Assembly: GCF_954871325.1 (NCBI RefSeq)
Contig: NC_088775.1
Location: forward strand, 1,907,473-1,971,472
From: Gordionus sp. m RMFG-2023
Lineage: Eukaryota > Nematomorpha > Gordioida > Chordodea > Parachordodidae
DNA length: 64,000 nt
Direction of reading: 5' to 3'
Shown: positions 27,560 to 38,518 of the stretch, one piece after another
Layout: each line of letters opens with the position of its first letter
Position numbering within the stretch: the stretch's first letter is position 1
The notes under the pieces: model-generated
The model's database searches: none
The model's input: the letters and a program-made list of their open reading frames with translations, nothing else
Told to the model about the DNA's origin: nothing
Program-made: the position numbers and the translations under genes

Positions 27560-29719
27560 GATCTTAAAAGCTAAATTACTAAATAATAAGCTCAGAGGCG
27601 TCGCTAGCCTTTACAATCTCAGGGGGGGCTCAAATAGAAAAAAATTTAAGGTGGACTTAACCCCCATACCCCCTAATCTGCGGGCCTTCTGTCCACTTAT
27701 GCCCGGCCTTCGGCAGGATTTTATAGCAATATATTATACTCTTTTAAAATTTGCTAACTTCTGAACAATTATCCTGAATTTCAGATTTTGTAATTCATTA
27801 TATTATGCATACAAAATAAGCTAGCTTATAAATTATTAAAAACAAAACAAAGATATTTTTAAAAAATAATATTTTTTTAATACAAAAGCTATTTATTACA
27901 GTATAAAATATTTTCGATTGCTGATATAAAAAAAAATTTTGCGTCTAAAGAATTACAAATGTTAATAAAAAAGGTTAATTTATATATGTCTTAGGCAATA
28001 TATTCCTTAGCAACTTACATTGACAAAAAGTCATGAAACTAATATAACTCTCTGTTACCATTTTAGACAATGTTATATAGAATGGACTAATAAGGAAAAA
28101 TTTATAGGCCTAACCAAATCAATAATTCTGGAAGAAGAGAATATAAACGACCAATCCAAAAAACTATGTGGTGGTTAAAGCTTCTTCTTAGATGACATGA
28201 TAGAAGCTAGATAAGTAATCGAGAAAATTATTGTGAGATATTAAATTTCTAAAAATTATCTTCTATTTTTAATGATATATAAATGTCTACACAATTGACC
28301 ATTATTGCTTATAAATATGCAATCATATGCTCTCAGCAGCTGTAATAATACTCTTAACTTACATAGCTAAACATATAATAGATGATGATTAATTTACAGT
28401 CAAAGCCATGATACTCACGATGTTACCTCATAGCAGAATTTATTATTTTAGATAAATTTATAAAACATAAACACTAAAAATCTTTAAAGAAATTAGGCAA
28501 ATATATTAAAGCCTTGAGTTATTTAGAGAGCAAGGATGCCATAAAATGCCATTGAAATGAAGTTTTTTTTAACTATAAATAAGAACCAGAGTGATATGAT
28601 GAAAGCAATTAAGATTTTATAACTACCTCTTGTTGGTATATAATATCTTAAAATAATAGTAGTTTGTAATAATATCAAAAATACTCATATTAAAAAATTT
28701 AACTCAAAAATGTTTTTTGAAAGTATGGTAAACCCACAATTACATAATATTTTGAAAATATAGTATACAAAGAATTTTTAATAACTTTATGTACCAAATG
28801 AATCACTTTGAAAGTATAGCAAAACAACAATTTTTATTATCTTTATTAAACAAAAATAATTTTTCCAAAAAACTTTTTTATAACTTAAAAAGAATGAAAT
28901 AATCATTAATTCATAAAACAATAATTTTTTCTTTTTAAATTTCAAAACTTTAATAATGAAGAAATCCAAAATATATCTCGAAAAAATATAGATTATAATA
29001 ATTATTAATTTTTTTCTTTACGTATAATAATCATAAATTTTTCCCCCAATCAGATGTATACAATCCATCTGATTGACGTTTAACAAAATTAAATGGGATT
29101 ACACGCTATTAATGGAACATACTAAGACAGTTTTTCAAATAAGAAAAGATATCTTCCCTATAAACCCTTTAAAACAGAGAAGAAAAGATATCTAATTTAT
29201 TACATCCACTGTGGGATGTATAATAAAATTAATTTTTTAATAAAATTGTAATAAATAGATGGCGTTAAAAGAATTGAATTCAAATTGTAAATTTATATTT
29301 ATTGTCAAAAGCATTTATTAGTAAAATAATTAAAATATCTGAAGAATATGAATAGCCCCTTGTTAAAAATAAATTTTTTTGATCACCCCCTGAACGATTA
29401 TATAAATAAGAAAACTTTAGCTTAAATAAATGTTCATTTATTTAATCATGTATTTTATTTTTATTATTTAAAGTATATGTCACATTGGGACACGGAATCA
29501 TGTGGGATTCTGAATCCCACAGTTGGGATTCGAGATCTTGAATCCTCACGTTTTATTCGATATTTTTTTTTCTTCCTTTTTTGTTGTCGTCTGGCTGCCA
29601 CAATTTCACAAAAACAATCTATTTTCTATATGAGTTATAAATAAAATAATTGTAAAATTATCAAAAAAGAAATAATTAAACGAGGCCAAAATAAGGAAAA
29701 AACAATATTTCCATTAATT
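27560..29719. other. AT-rich region, no supported gene
   Basis: Includes CAGAGGCGTCGCTAGCCTTT at 27592, which resembles a hAT-type terminus (a similar CAGAGGCGTTATTG lies at 56808). Otherwise only stop-rich AT sequence. Confidence 0.5.
29040..29075. repeat. Short inverted repeat
   Basis: CAATCAGATG followed by CATCTGATTG around TATACAATC can form a 10-bp stem. A second small palindrome, GTGGGATTCTGAATCCCAC, lies at 29502-29520. Function unknown. Confidence 0.5.
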
Positions 29720-29792
29720 ATGTACAAATTTAAGATACTATTAGCCAGCATAGGTTTATTTATTTGTGAATCAAAAGAGTCAGATGGCAACG
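29720..29792 (+). CDS. Candidate first coding exon with signal peptide
   Basis: ATG opens MYKFKILLASIGLFICESKE, a plausible secretion signal, and the exon ends at GGC AAC G followed by the donor-like GTAAAA in phase 1. This matches the phase and length of exon 1 in the secreted-protein family (79 and 88 nt). No downstream exon of that family was found before 33342. A possible partner is the frame at 30119-30251, but its phase does not join directly. Confidence 0.3.
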
Positions 29793-30118
29793 GTAAAAAT
29801 TATTAACTATAATGACGATAGATTTAACGATTATTAAGCCTTTTCACGCAGTGTGCCATAAAATAATAAAAATTAATAAATTTATGCTGGGTCAGGCTGG
29901 AAAAAATATTAACAAGGTTTTCTAAAAGATTAGGGCTGAGTCGAGGGCGGTCTTTTTTTATTTAAAAGATAACTTAAAGCGTAATAGATAGCCATTTTTC
30001 TTGAAAATTAAGTAAATGTAAGATTATATTTTTAACGAGTAGGGAAAAGAGGGGATATTAAATAAAAATATCTATATATATATTCACAGATAACCCGTCA
30101 CTTTTTTTTATTGTTTAC

Positions 30119-30251
30119 CAGTGAGGAAAATTATGTGAACGCTATATGCTATCATATGAGCCTTTCATCAGCGGAAAACTCTGAGATTTTCTTGATATCC
30201 TCTCGTGCTTCAAGTTTAATCAACAGTGTAGACTCAACCGGCAAAATAAAA
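30119..30251 (+). other. Candidate terminal exon, unlinked
   Basis: After a T-rich tract and TTTACCAG there is an open frame ENYVNAICYHMSLSSAENSE and onward to a stop near 30251, with AATAAA close behind. The composition is protein-like. It does not join the exon at 29720 in phase without another exon between. Confidence 0.25.
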
Positions 30252-30299
30252 TAAATCTTTCCTTTAATTGAAATAAAAATGTATCAATAAGAGGAATAA

Positions 30300-30690
30300 A
30301 AAAACGTTTATTTTATAAAAAATCCTCAATAGTAGTTGCTTCAATATTTGAGCAATTTCCAGGTTTAAAATTTTCAATCCCAAACATATTAGCAATCTCT
30401 CACATTTACTTTCTCATGTGTTTCATGAAATTTATCATCCATATTCTCTCCGATATTTGTTAATATTTCAAAAATATCCTTTGCTCTATTCATAACCTCT
30501 CTTTAAAATCCAAATCAATTTTTTGTAGCATGTTTTTGCTAAATCATGTGTATAACTAAAAATTTTTTAAAAAAACACATTGAATTTGATATTAAAAAAT
30601 GTGGCTTAATAATTAGCCTGCAAAAGATTCTGAGCATCTACTGAATCTTTTTCCTTGCTTGATATATAGAAAATTCCAGTGCTGCAAAAT
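30300..30690 (-). pseudogene. Transposase-like decayed coding relict
   Basis: Minus-strand pieces in shifting frames: KEKDSVDAQNLLQANY near 30640, MLQKIDLDFKERL near 30520, MNRAKDIFEILTNIGENMDD near 30480, then IANMFGIENFKPGNCSNIEA near 30370. The composition is like a domesticated or dead DNA-transposon protein, but no diagnostic motif is visible. At least three frame changes or stops are needed to read through. Confidence 0.4.
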
Positions 30691-31132
30691 ACAACATCAT
30701 ATAATATATTTAAATAAATCAAATACTGTGATTCAATTATTATTTATTAGCTAATAATCCGTCAATAATGACCGGGGGTTGAGGGGTAATTAGTTTGTGT
30801 ATATGGTACTAGATATATATACTTTATTAATATATTTTATAAAAAAATATTAAAATTTAGGGTTCAAAAAAAGGTGAATTTGTAAATCACACCTAATAAG
30901 ATATTCTTTAATTCTAAATATGATGGCCCGTCTAACTTGATGGGCAAAATGAAAAAATATATAACTAAGAGTACCAGAGCTCCAGTTTGTCAGCATTTCT
31001 GAACCCGTCAAAAAATGATGGGAATGAGAATTTTATCCTTACTCTTATGATAAGATGTCACCTTTTATTTGAAAATAATATCCAATTTGTATTCTTTATC
31101 ACCCCCTGCCCCCTCTTCAGACCAGGTCCAAT

Positions 31133-31299
31133 TAGTGTTGTTAATTGGTTGGTTGTTTAAAACCCAAACCTGGGGTATGGGTCTAAAAAATCGACCTCAG
31201 AGCACGAAACCGGGTATGAACCCTGAGTCAGAACCCCGGGTCGGCCTGAGCACATAAAAGGGGTCGTAAATTTTACGACCAAGCAAATTAACAACACTA
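31133..31299 (+). mobile_element. hAT-type MITE, family D, copy D1
   Basis: Inverted ends TAGTGTTGTTAATTGGTTGG and AAATTAACAACACTA. A perfect 8-bp target duplication GGTCCAAT flanks it (31125-31132, 31300-31307). The interior is GC-rich (CCGGGT and GGTCGG words) and contains CGTAAATTTTACG. It looks young. Confidence 0.9.
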
Positions 31300-31860
31300 G
31301 GTCCAATCCATTAAAACTAATTGTAAATGCTATGCTTTGAGTCAAAACATATGTTAAAACTTTAACTTGATACCATATCAATATTATTTTGTTAAAACAT
31401 TACTGATCATCTATGATGCCTAATATATAATATCAAAAAATCTCCCAATTAAGGTCCCAAGGTCTTAATAATTTTGAAAAATATTTCCCACTGGAATAAA
31501 ATATGGGCCTTGATTTTTGGATCAGGCCGAGCCCAGGCCTTCAATAGGCCAATAACTGTTCCATAGTTAATCATAAAAAAAACTCTCAAGCGTCCAAGCT
31601 GATAATAATTTGGGAAAATTTTTCGCCAAAGCCAGCCCAACATAATTTAAAAAATACCAAGCCCAGCCCGACTCATTATAACATTTTAAAAAAAAATTTT
31701 TTTAAAACCTGGCCACGATAATAATTTTGAATTTTTTTTTCCCAAACCTGGAGTTTCCAAATAAAAGCAATAAAATAAATATTGATATAATTAAATTTAC
31801 TTTTATCAAAATATAGTTTCAATATATAAGAAGAATTGTATTACAAAATTTAAGATAGAA

Positions 31861-31935
31861 GGGGGCTGAGTTGGAAAGAACGTTTGCTTATGGAATGTTA
31901 AGTCTGGCGATCGAATCTCGACATTAGAGGTTATA
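31861..31935 (+). repeat. Possible tRNA-derived SINE head
   Basis: GGGCTGAGTTGGAAAGA resembles a pol III A box and GCGATCGAATCTCG a B box, about 45 nt apart, but the arms do not fold into an acceptable tRNA. Confidence 0.3.
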
Positions 31936-32225
31936 TAGTCTCCTTCGATTTATTTAACATTAAGATGATAGGAAAGTTGATAGGAAAGTTGATACAAAAA
32001 ATAATAAAAATTACAATTAAGATTATACGAAAACGTTCATTTCTTCATTTACGGCTATTATATATATAAGAAGATTAGATAATAAATTAAAATCATTTAA
32101 AATAGTTGTTTTTTTTTAAAAATTTCAAAAGCATTTTTAAAATAAAAATGTAAAATTTTAGAAAGAGAAAAAAAAATTTCACGGTGAATGTGGGGAGGGC
32201 ATGCCTACTCCACCGAATTCAGGTG

Positions 32226-32440
32226 TTTTGTTGTTAAACGGTTCGGTTTGTGCCGATTTTTATAAACCGGCTAACTCGATATTTTATCCAGAAAAAAAAT
32301 TATTATGCAAGCTTTAAGATTTTACTCATAGGTTGGCATGATAATTTGAACATCTGTTAACGAAAATCTAGAGGCCTTAGACAATATTTTTCTGGCTAAA
32401 ATATTGAGTTTTAACAATCGGCTCGATTATGTTTTACTGA
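32226..32440 (+). mobile_element. Family A element, copy A12
   Basis: TTGTTGTTAAACGGTTCGG, CTCGATATTTTATCCAG and AGACAATATTTTTCTGGC are present. The right arm is rearranged (TTTTAACAATCGGCTCGA). Confidence 0.7.
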
Positions 32441-32575
32441 GGTCATTCATCATTTATACTTTTAAAAAAAAAAGAAGTAAATCTTAATAAAATTATTTTT
32501 TAAAAAATATTCTCGATTTAAACTAAATAAAAGCAAATTTAAGATTATTTTTTTCTTCTCTTTAGCTGGTGGTAA

Positions 32576-33033
32576 GCTCTCTCTCTCTCTCTCTCTCAAC
32601 TTTATTATTCATGCCATCTATCTCTTTTTATCTCTGATACCCCCACCAGAGTTTCCTTATCTACTCCATTGGGATCTTCCACCGGAGTATCGCTATCGAG
32701 ATCATTGTATCTTGATTTCACACCGAAGTATCAATATCGACAGATATCCCACAGGAGTATTCTTATCGATTCAATCTGTCATCCTTAAATGGCCCACGAG
32801 GTAAGCTGGCTATCTTTCATATTGGTTTGTTGGACAAGTATCCTAGCACCCGGCTGTACAAGCCTGTTGGTGAGCGGGGTGGCATTTCTCAGCTCAGAAA
32901 TTCATCCTAGAATATGTCCTTACACATCAGTCATCAAAGAAGACCCTGAAAATTTTACGTTCCTTACCAGGATTAAACCTGGGACCTTCTTCTTCTAAGC
33001 ATACAATAAACCCACTAGGCCCACCTAGGAAAA
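32576..33033 (-). mobile_element. tRNA-derived SINE with (GA)n tail
   Basis: Read on the minus strand from about 33033: GGTGGGCCTAGTGGGTTTAT (A-box-like), then CCAGGTTTAATCCTGG (B-box-like) about 40 nt later, as in a tRNA promoter, then a unique body of about 350 nt and a (GA)n tail (32576-32598). The layout of pol III head, body and simple tail is that of a SINE. The plus-strand open frame at 32789-32998 is a shadow of it. No second copy was identified in the window. Confidence 0.6.
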
Positions 33034-33341
33034 AATAAAATAAATTTGCAGGTATTTTATTTTAATTAAGAAGAAAATCATATATATTTATCAAGAAACA
33101 AAAAAAAAGGATTTAAAAAAAAATAAATTTAACAATTTTATTTTTATAATATAGGCCCCCAAAAAATTTGAGCCAGTAAGAAGTTATATTTAGGAATTTT
33201 TTATTCATTTTAGTTTTTTTCTATATTAGAAAGAAGATGATACAGATAATATTTGCTCGATTGACTTAAACAAAACATCCCCTTAGAAAATTAAAAAAAT
33301 TTTTTTGTAACTAATTTATAAATAGTAATTTTATTTTTATA

Positions 33342-35694
33342 AATATGTTGTAAATTATTCTTATTTCTATCATTGCATGCATTATTCTCTGCCCATATTC
33401 ATGGCTTCCGCTTAATGTTGTTAAACGGCTCGTTTTGAGCAGATTTTTTAAAACGGCTAACTCAATATTTTCGCCAGAAAATTATTGACTAAGCCTCGAA
33501 ATTTCGATACTATATGTCTAGACTTTGCTCCTTCTATGAGCAAAATCTTCAGGCTTGCATAAATTTTTTCTGGATAAAAAACTGAGTTAGCCGTTTTTAA
33601 AAATTGGCTGAAAACGAGCCGTTTAACAACACTACTTTCGCTATAACCATCATCGCAATAATATTAAAAATCAAATAATAATATTTAATAGAAGCTAAAG
33701 TCATACCATATCCGACAAGCTATAGCGGTCATCACGGACACCATGGGATGTATCATGACCGCCCCAGTCATAACTCACGCTGCAGATGTCAAATAACTGT
33801 AATCAAAGATGGCAACAAAATATAACCTTCTGATACATGGATATATCTCAGAATTAGTAAATTTTCTCAATGTATCACTTTTATATATATATTATGTTAG
33901 CGGCTAATGTGTTTTTTTCCGGTCATATGTTATTGTTTTTTAGCATTTAAAAATCTGATTCTACCAGAATTAGAGCAAGTTTGAAATATCTATCCTATGA
34001 ATTTCAGACAATTTTGTCAAGAAAACTTTAGAACTCATTATAATTTGTATTAGTTTTTCCAATAGATTTTTTTTTCATATTATAAATTGTAAATGATTTA
34101 ACAGGTATAATTGGTAAAATTATTATCTAAAATTCCTAAAAATAAGGATTCTAAATATGCCTGGAGGTTTAGTATAAAGTGTGTAAACAGCTCAGAGAAT
34201 TTTTTTTTATACGACTTACTTATTGTATGAAAATTGAAGATACCAGTGGAGATATACTTATAAATCACTGGAGGTTGTCGTTTAGAAAATTTTCGCGTTT
34301 CGCAACTATACAGATTCCTGACAAAATTTGGGCGAAAATTTATACTTTGTCGAATTATTTCGATATTCAAAATAAATACTTTTTAGATCGGAATCAAATA
34401 AAAAAAAAATGATTATGCATGTAATATTATTATATTTAAGAAGCCGTGCACATTTCTGGATTGGTCCAAATTAGCCCCGTAAATAAATTTTTTTAAAAGA
34501 TCTATCCTACCCCGCCAGTAATACGTTTAATCATGGTGATATTTTTTTTTTGGCACGAGTTGGTTTAGGCCTTGCTCATATTTTATTTTTTTTGTGAATA
34601 GAAATTGATAAATTTGCACTCTGCACAAATTGCCTAGCCCGAAAGATATTTTGTGCAACAGCTGACTGACCCGAAATTTTTGAACTGAATCATTAAACCG
34701 GTATTAGCAACCGTTATTGTTTATCCAACCCGAACCGAACCCGAACCCTAAAAAAAAATTTGTCTCCCTAATATGAACCGAATCTTTAAAAAATGTCGAT
34801 ATACCGGTTTTGAACATTTAGATTGTCTAACTGTTTTAAAGTTTATTATCGATTAATTTTGATTGGTCCATCATATATTATATTTAATAGAATACTAATT
34901 ATTGGCTACCATAATTTATAGGGTATTATATTTGAATGTGAAAATAATAATAGAATAAACATTACATGGATTTATGCTTCTTTATTAATATTCGAACAAG
35001 TTTGTATGAGAATGGATATCCACCCGGTTTAATGGTACAAACCGAAACCGATATTAATGTTTTATAGGAACCGAACCGATATTTAATATGAGGTTAGGAT
35101 CATTGTATTAATATAATTGTTTTACTACACTGAAATTAAACTTTGAGATCAAATGGTTAGCTACACGCAAAATACTTTGCATGTCAAAAGAGGCAAATAA
35201 AAAATTTTAAAAAATGATGACTAAAAAAATGATTTTTCAATTTTATGCTTGTTCTATATTTTTTTTCAGAATTCGTGAAAAATGAAGCAGGTGAAAGATC
35301 CAGTGAAATTTGTTTGGCTGACATTGACGCGGTGAACAGCACCTCGGCTGTAAATAATTCGAACATTTGTTGCCTTTCTCGGAATAGAACCGAAGTTCCC
35401 GTTGAGCGCTATCCTCGGGTAGAGATGGGAGCGGGGTAAATAGAGATAGCGACGCGACGGACGTCGATAATAATACAGATGTCGAGGTATTCGATCCGAA
35501 TTTATTAAACCAGCCATTTAACCGTGGCGATAGATAAGGGTCGGAGGAAAGTAGTTGCCGCGTATGGGTCGTAATCGGGAGCCTTACTATTTTAACAATG
35601 GCGGAGGAAGCTATAATATACATCGTGGTTAGTATAGACGATGGGGTGACGGATGACAATCCCTGACCATGGACAGGGCCATAGAAGATATTAA
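33342..35694 (+). pseudogene. Secreted-protein family copy 3, pseudogene
   Basis: Remnants of every exon can be aligned to copy 2: exon 1 (33342-33660, split by element A13), exon 2 (33709-33856), exon 3 (about 34243-34330) and exon 4 (35271 onward, with FVKNEAGERSSEICLADID and the Cys-Cys pair). The end of exon 4 is fused directly to the GQGHRRY-like tail, so the DGRRGG array, the CQLR...VVDP block and the last intron are gone. The start region is altered, several reading-frame breaks and stops are present, and the exon 3 donor is lost. It cannot encode the full protein. Confidence 0.85.
33413..33634 (+). mobile_element. hAT-type MITE, family A, copy A13, in exon 1 of the pseudogene
   Basis: 222 bp. 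TAATGTTGTTAAACGGCTCG to GAGCCGTTTAACAACACTA, with both arms long and well matched. The flanks CTTCCGCT and CTTTCGCT are an 8-bp target duplication with one mismatch. Copy 2 has the empty exon. It is one of the best preserved A elements in the window. Confidence 0.92.
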
Positions 35695-36448
35695 TTTACC
35701 CAAACTTTAAAACACTAAATGACAGAGATGCTAGTTTAAGGAATACATACATTTTTTATCATACTTTATATCATATACGAATGATATAGGTTGTTTATCC
35801 ATGTGAATACCTCGTTTATTTTAAATTTTTATTTAAAAGAATATTTAATTGTTTTTTTTAAAGATTACTGTTCGAATCTTAAGATTAAAAAAATGCTAAA
35901 ATTTGACAAAATAATAACTCAAGCAGACATTTCAATTTTTTGTTTTTCGTGATGGATGGGTTCCCTACAATTCTCATTTATTCCACCACTTGATCAAATG
36001 CCAACTTTTCTTCTTGCGAAATTAAGGGCCATATTTCGCGAATTTCTTTTTTATCTTAAGGTTTGTTTAAATACTTTTTAAAATGTTTTAAGCCTAGTAT
36101 ATATATATATATCACATTCTGATAACAATGTTTCAGAGGGTGGGGAGGTTATTTTCGGGATATGAACGCGTATTAATTATTAAGTCGTTTTACATCGCTT
36201 ATTCCAATAATATATTTTTTCCTTCACAGCCATAAATTTTATCCGCTATGAGTCAGTAAGTAGGCTCTTTTTGTTAGATAAAATTTATAAATCTTTACAA
36301 AATTAAGCGTTTTATTTTTTGTTGATGGGGGATATGTTAATAAAAAATTACGTTTTAAATAATCTGATTTGTGATGATAAAACCTAGATTATTTTTATGC
36401 CATATTAATTTATGATAATGGGGCAAGAATAGAAATTTATTTGTCAAA

Positions 36449-36624
36449 TAGTGTTGTTAAATGGCTCGAATCTTAAAAACGAATACAATACTTTTAAGCC
36501 GAAAAAAAAATTATGCAAGTTTGTAGATTTTGGCTCATAGAAGGTAAAAAGGTTTGAATATCCATTAACAAAAATCATGAATCTTGTATTTCTAACTAAA
36601 ATATTGGGTTAACCAACAACATTA
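36449..36624 (+). mobile_element. Family A element, copy A14
   Basis: TAGTGTTGTTAAATGGCTCG to ACCAACAACATTA, downstream of the pseudogene. Outer arms partly lost; no clear target duplication. Absent from the matching place in the left duplicate. Confidence 0.7.
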
Positions 36625-37219
36625 TATCCGGCTATAGTCAAACATAATGGGAATTTATCACTTCCGTTTATTGAGTCAATTTTAGCATTTCTAAGTAACG
36701 ATTAGAACTAATTCTGAAAAATTATTTGTATAATACAAAATTGTATTTTGTTTGAAAAAAAACCGAGTCACGTGTTTTGATATAAAGCTACATAATTTAT
36801 AAGGGTAAATAAATATAGATTTTAAAAATGGGGTTAAATAAAGAAAATATAATTTAGTATATCTTATTTTATTTAAATTTTTAAAAGAAGTCATATAAAT
36901 TAATATTATTTAAAAATTAACTAAGACTTCCGTATTATTTTATTTAAATTATTCTTTTTCATTTATATTTTATTCCATTTTCTCCTTTACATTTCCTTTT
37001 CTTCTTTTTGTTTATATTATTATTATGTTTCATTCGAGTAGATGATGCTATTTTTACAGCCACTCTCAATTGACCATATTTCCATATGGAACAAATGTAG
37101 TAAAGGTTTGGATTTGATATGCTCATTCTTAGCTGTTAGTTAACCTACTAAATAAATGTTACCCTGCTTCGATAGGGTTCTAGCAGTCTTAAATATTAAA
37201 TAATAGCTAACAAACTGAG

Positions 37220-38518
37220 TTAAATTTGTAAAAAAAAAAATGGCTGTTTATGACAAAATTTCGATTTCGCATTCAATTTGTAACGGTTATAACGTGCTCG
37301 CTTCTCGAAATGTTTTAGATGTATATTTATCATCGATTTGAGATATCGTAGAAGCTGGTTAGGTCAATATTAAAATGATTTTTATTTATTTAACCAAATT
37401 TAAATATTTATTCGGTATAAGTAAGACACATTACCCGTAAATTTATATGTATATATTTTCCTCGTGGTAAGTTTTTATTATCAGTGTTTATTGGATCCCT
37501 CAAATTGGTAAACACAATAAAGTCAATATTTACGAATTCTACTTTTGCATTGATAAACTATAGATAAAACGTCCGCCCGAGGCAAAATCCCTTCCAAGAT
37601 TCGCAAATTTAAAACGAGTGTTCAAAGTTAACATCTTTTTTTTGTATATAAATATCAATAATTCATAATTTCTTTCTCACGCGTATTGATAAGAAGAGAT
37701 TACTGAGAATGATCTAATAAAAGTAAAAAAGAAAAAGTACCCGAGATCATATTCAAAAATGTGTCCTTTATAAGTCTAACTTTAAAATAAATTCAGATGT
37801 AATCAGTCTAACGATGTCAAGTTATTTGTTGATAATACTACTGCTTCAAACACTATGCAAGTCAGCATCCGATTTTATATTTATTTTTTTTTATCCCACG
37901 TTAATTTATATCATCGCAAACAATCAGAACTTCCTCAATTTTAAAAGTTAGTGAATTTTTAGTTGTGCCGATTTTCAAGGAAAATGGTCGGAGGCCCAGA
38001 TTAATTTTGGCATGATTTCAATCCGTCTCGTTCGATTGACCAATCTCTTATTTTGAAATACTTTTGACGCCAAAACTTGTAAACTAAATATCACTCTCCC
38101 GCTTCCTCATCACCCACAAAAAAAATATATAATTTTTTTTATTTTTATTATGACAACCGAATGAATTGAAAAAAGTCATTTCAAATCACAAATCAATTCT
38201 TCTAAGAAACATCAATAAAAAAATATTTTCTAATATTTTCTTTTAAAAATTATTATATAAAATTCAAATATAATAAACGAATAATGGGAAGAAAAAAAAA
38301 TATATGATGGCGGTAAGATGGAGGCGCCATTAAAATATAGGATTAGAAATGGAATAAAGGATGTGTAATGACGAGTGTTTTGTGAGGGGAATATAAAATT
38401 TCATCCCACTATAGGAAATAGGAATTTTTTTTTAGTGAGATTCTAATAAGGGCACATTGTAATATAATATCCGCAATGCTAAATTGATGCGATTTTCTTT
38501 ATCTTTCGATTTTAAATC
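37220..38518. other. Spacer, no gene seen
   Basis: AT-rich. The part next to 38518 should contain the 3' UTR of the minus-strand zinc-finger gene; T-rich TTTATT words near 38140 read as AATAAA-type signals on the minus strand. Confidence 0.5.

Larger units (their letters stand above)
22660..27560. repeat. Duplicated segment, left copy
   Basis: Aligns in order with 33160-37220: upstream flank (GAG-CAGT...TTATATTTAGGAA), all exons, the introns (AACCCGAACCGAAC, TTTATAGGAACCGAAC) and downstream flank (AAAAATATGCTAAAA; TAATAAAGGGTAAATA). Differences include later insertions: B3 here; A13 and A14 in the other copy. This is segmental duplication by DNA, not retroposition, because introns are shared. 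Confidence 0.85.
33160..37220. repeat. Duplicated segment, right copy
   Basis: Counterpart of 22660-27560. It contains the third, decayed member of the secreted-protein family and the A13 and A14 insertions that the left copy lacks. Confidence 0.85.

Noticed and set aside
27285-27764. Two plus-strand frames (69 and 81 codons)
   Set aside because: The first lies in duplicated flank and is not conserved in the right copy. The second overlaps a probable transposon terminus.
29480-29560. GTGGGATTC palindromes considered as a CRISPR-like or regulatory array
   Set aside because: Only two or three short words, no regular spacing; a small imperfect hairpin is the simplest reading.
31069-31381. Frames around 31157-31381
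   Set aside because: They run through the D1 element and its inverted ends.
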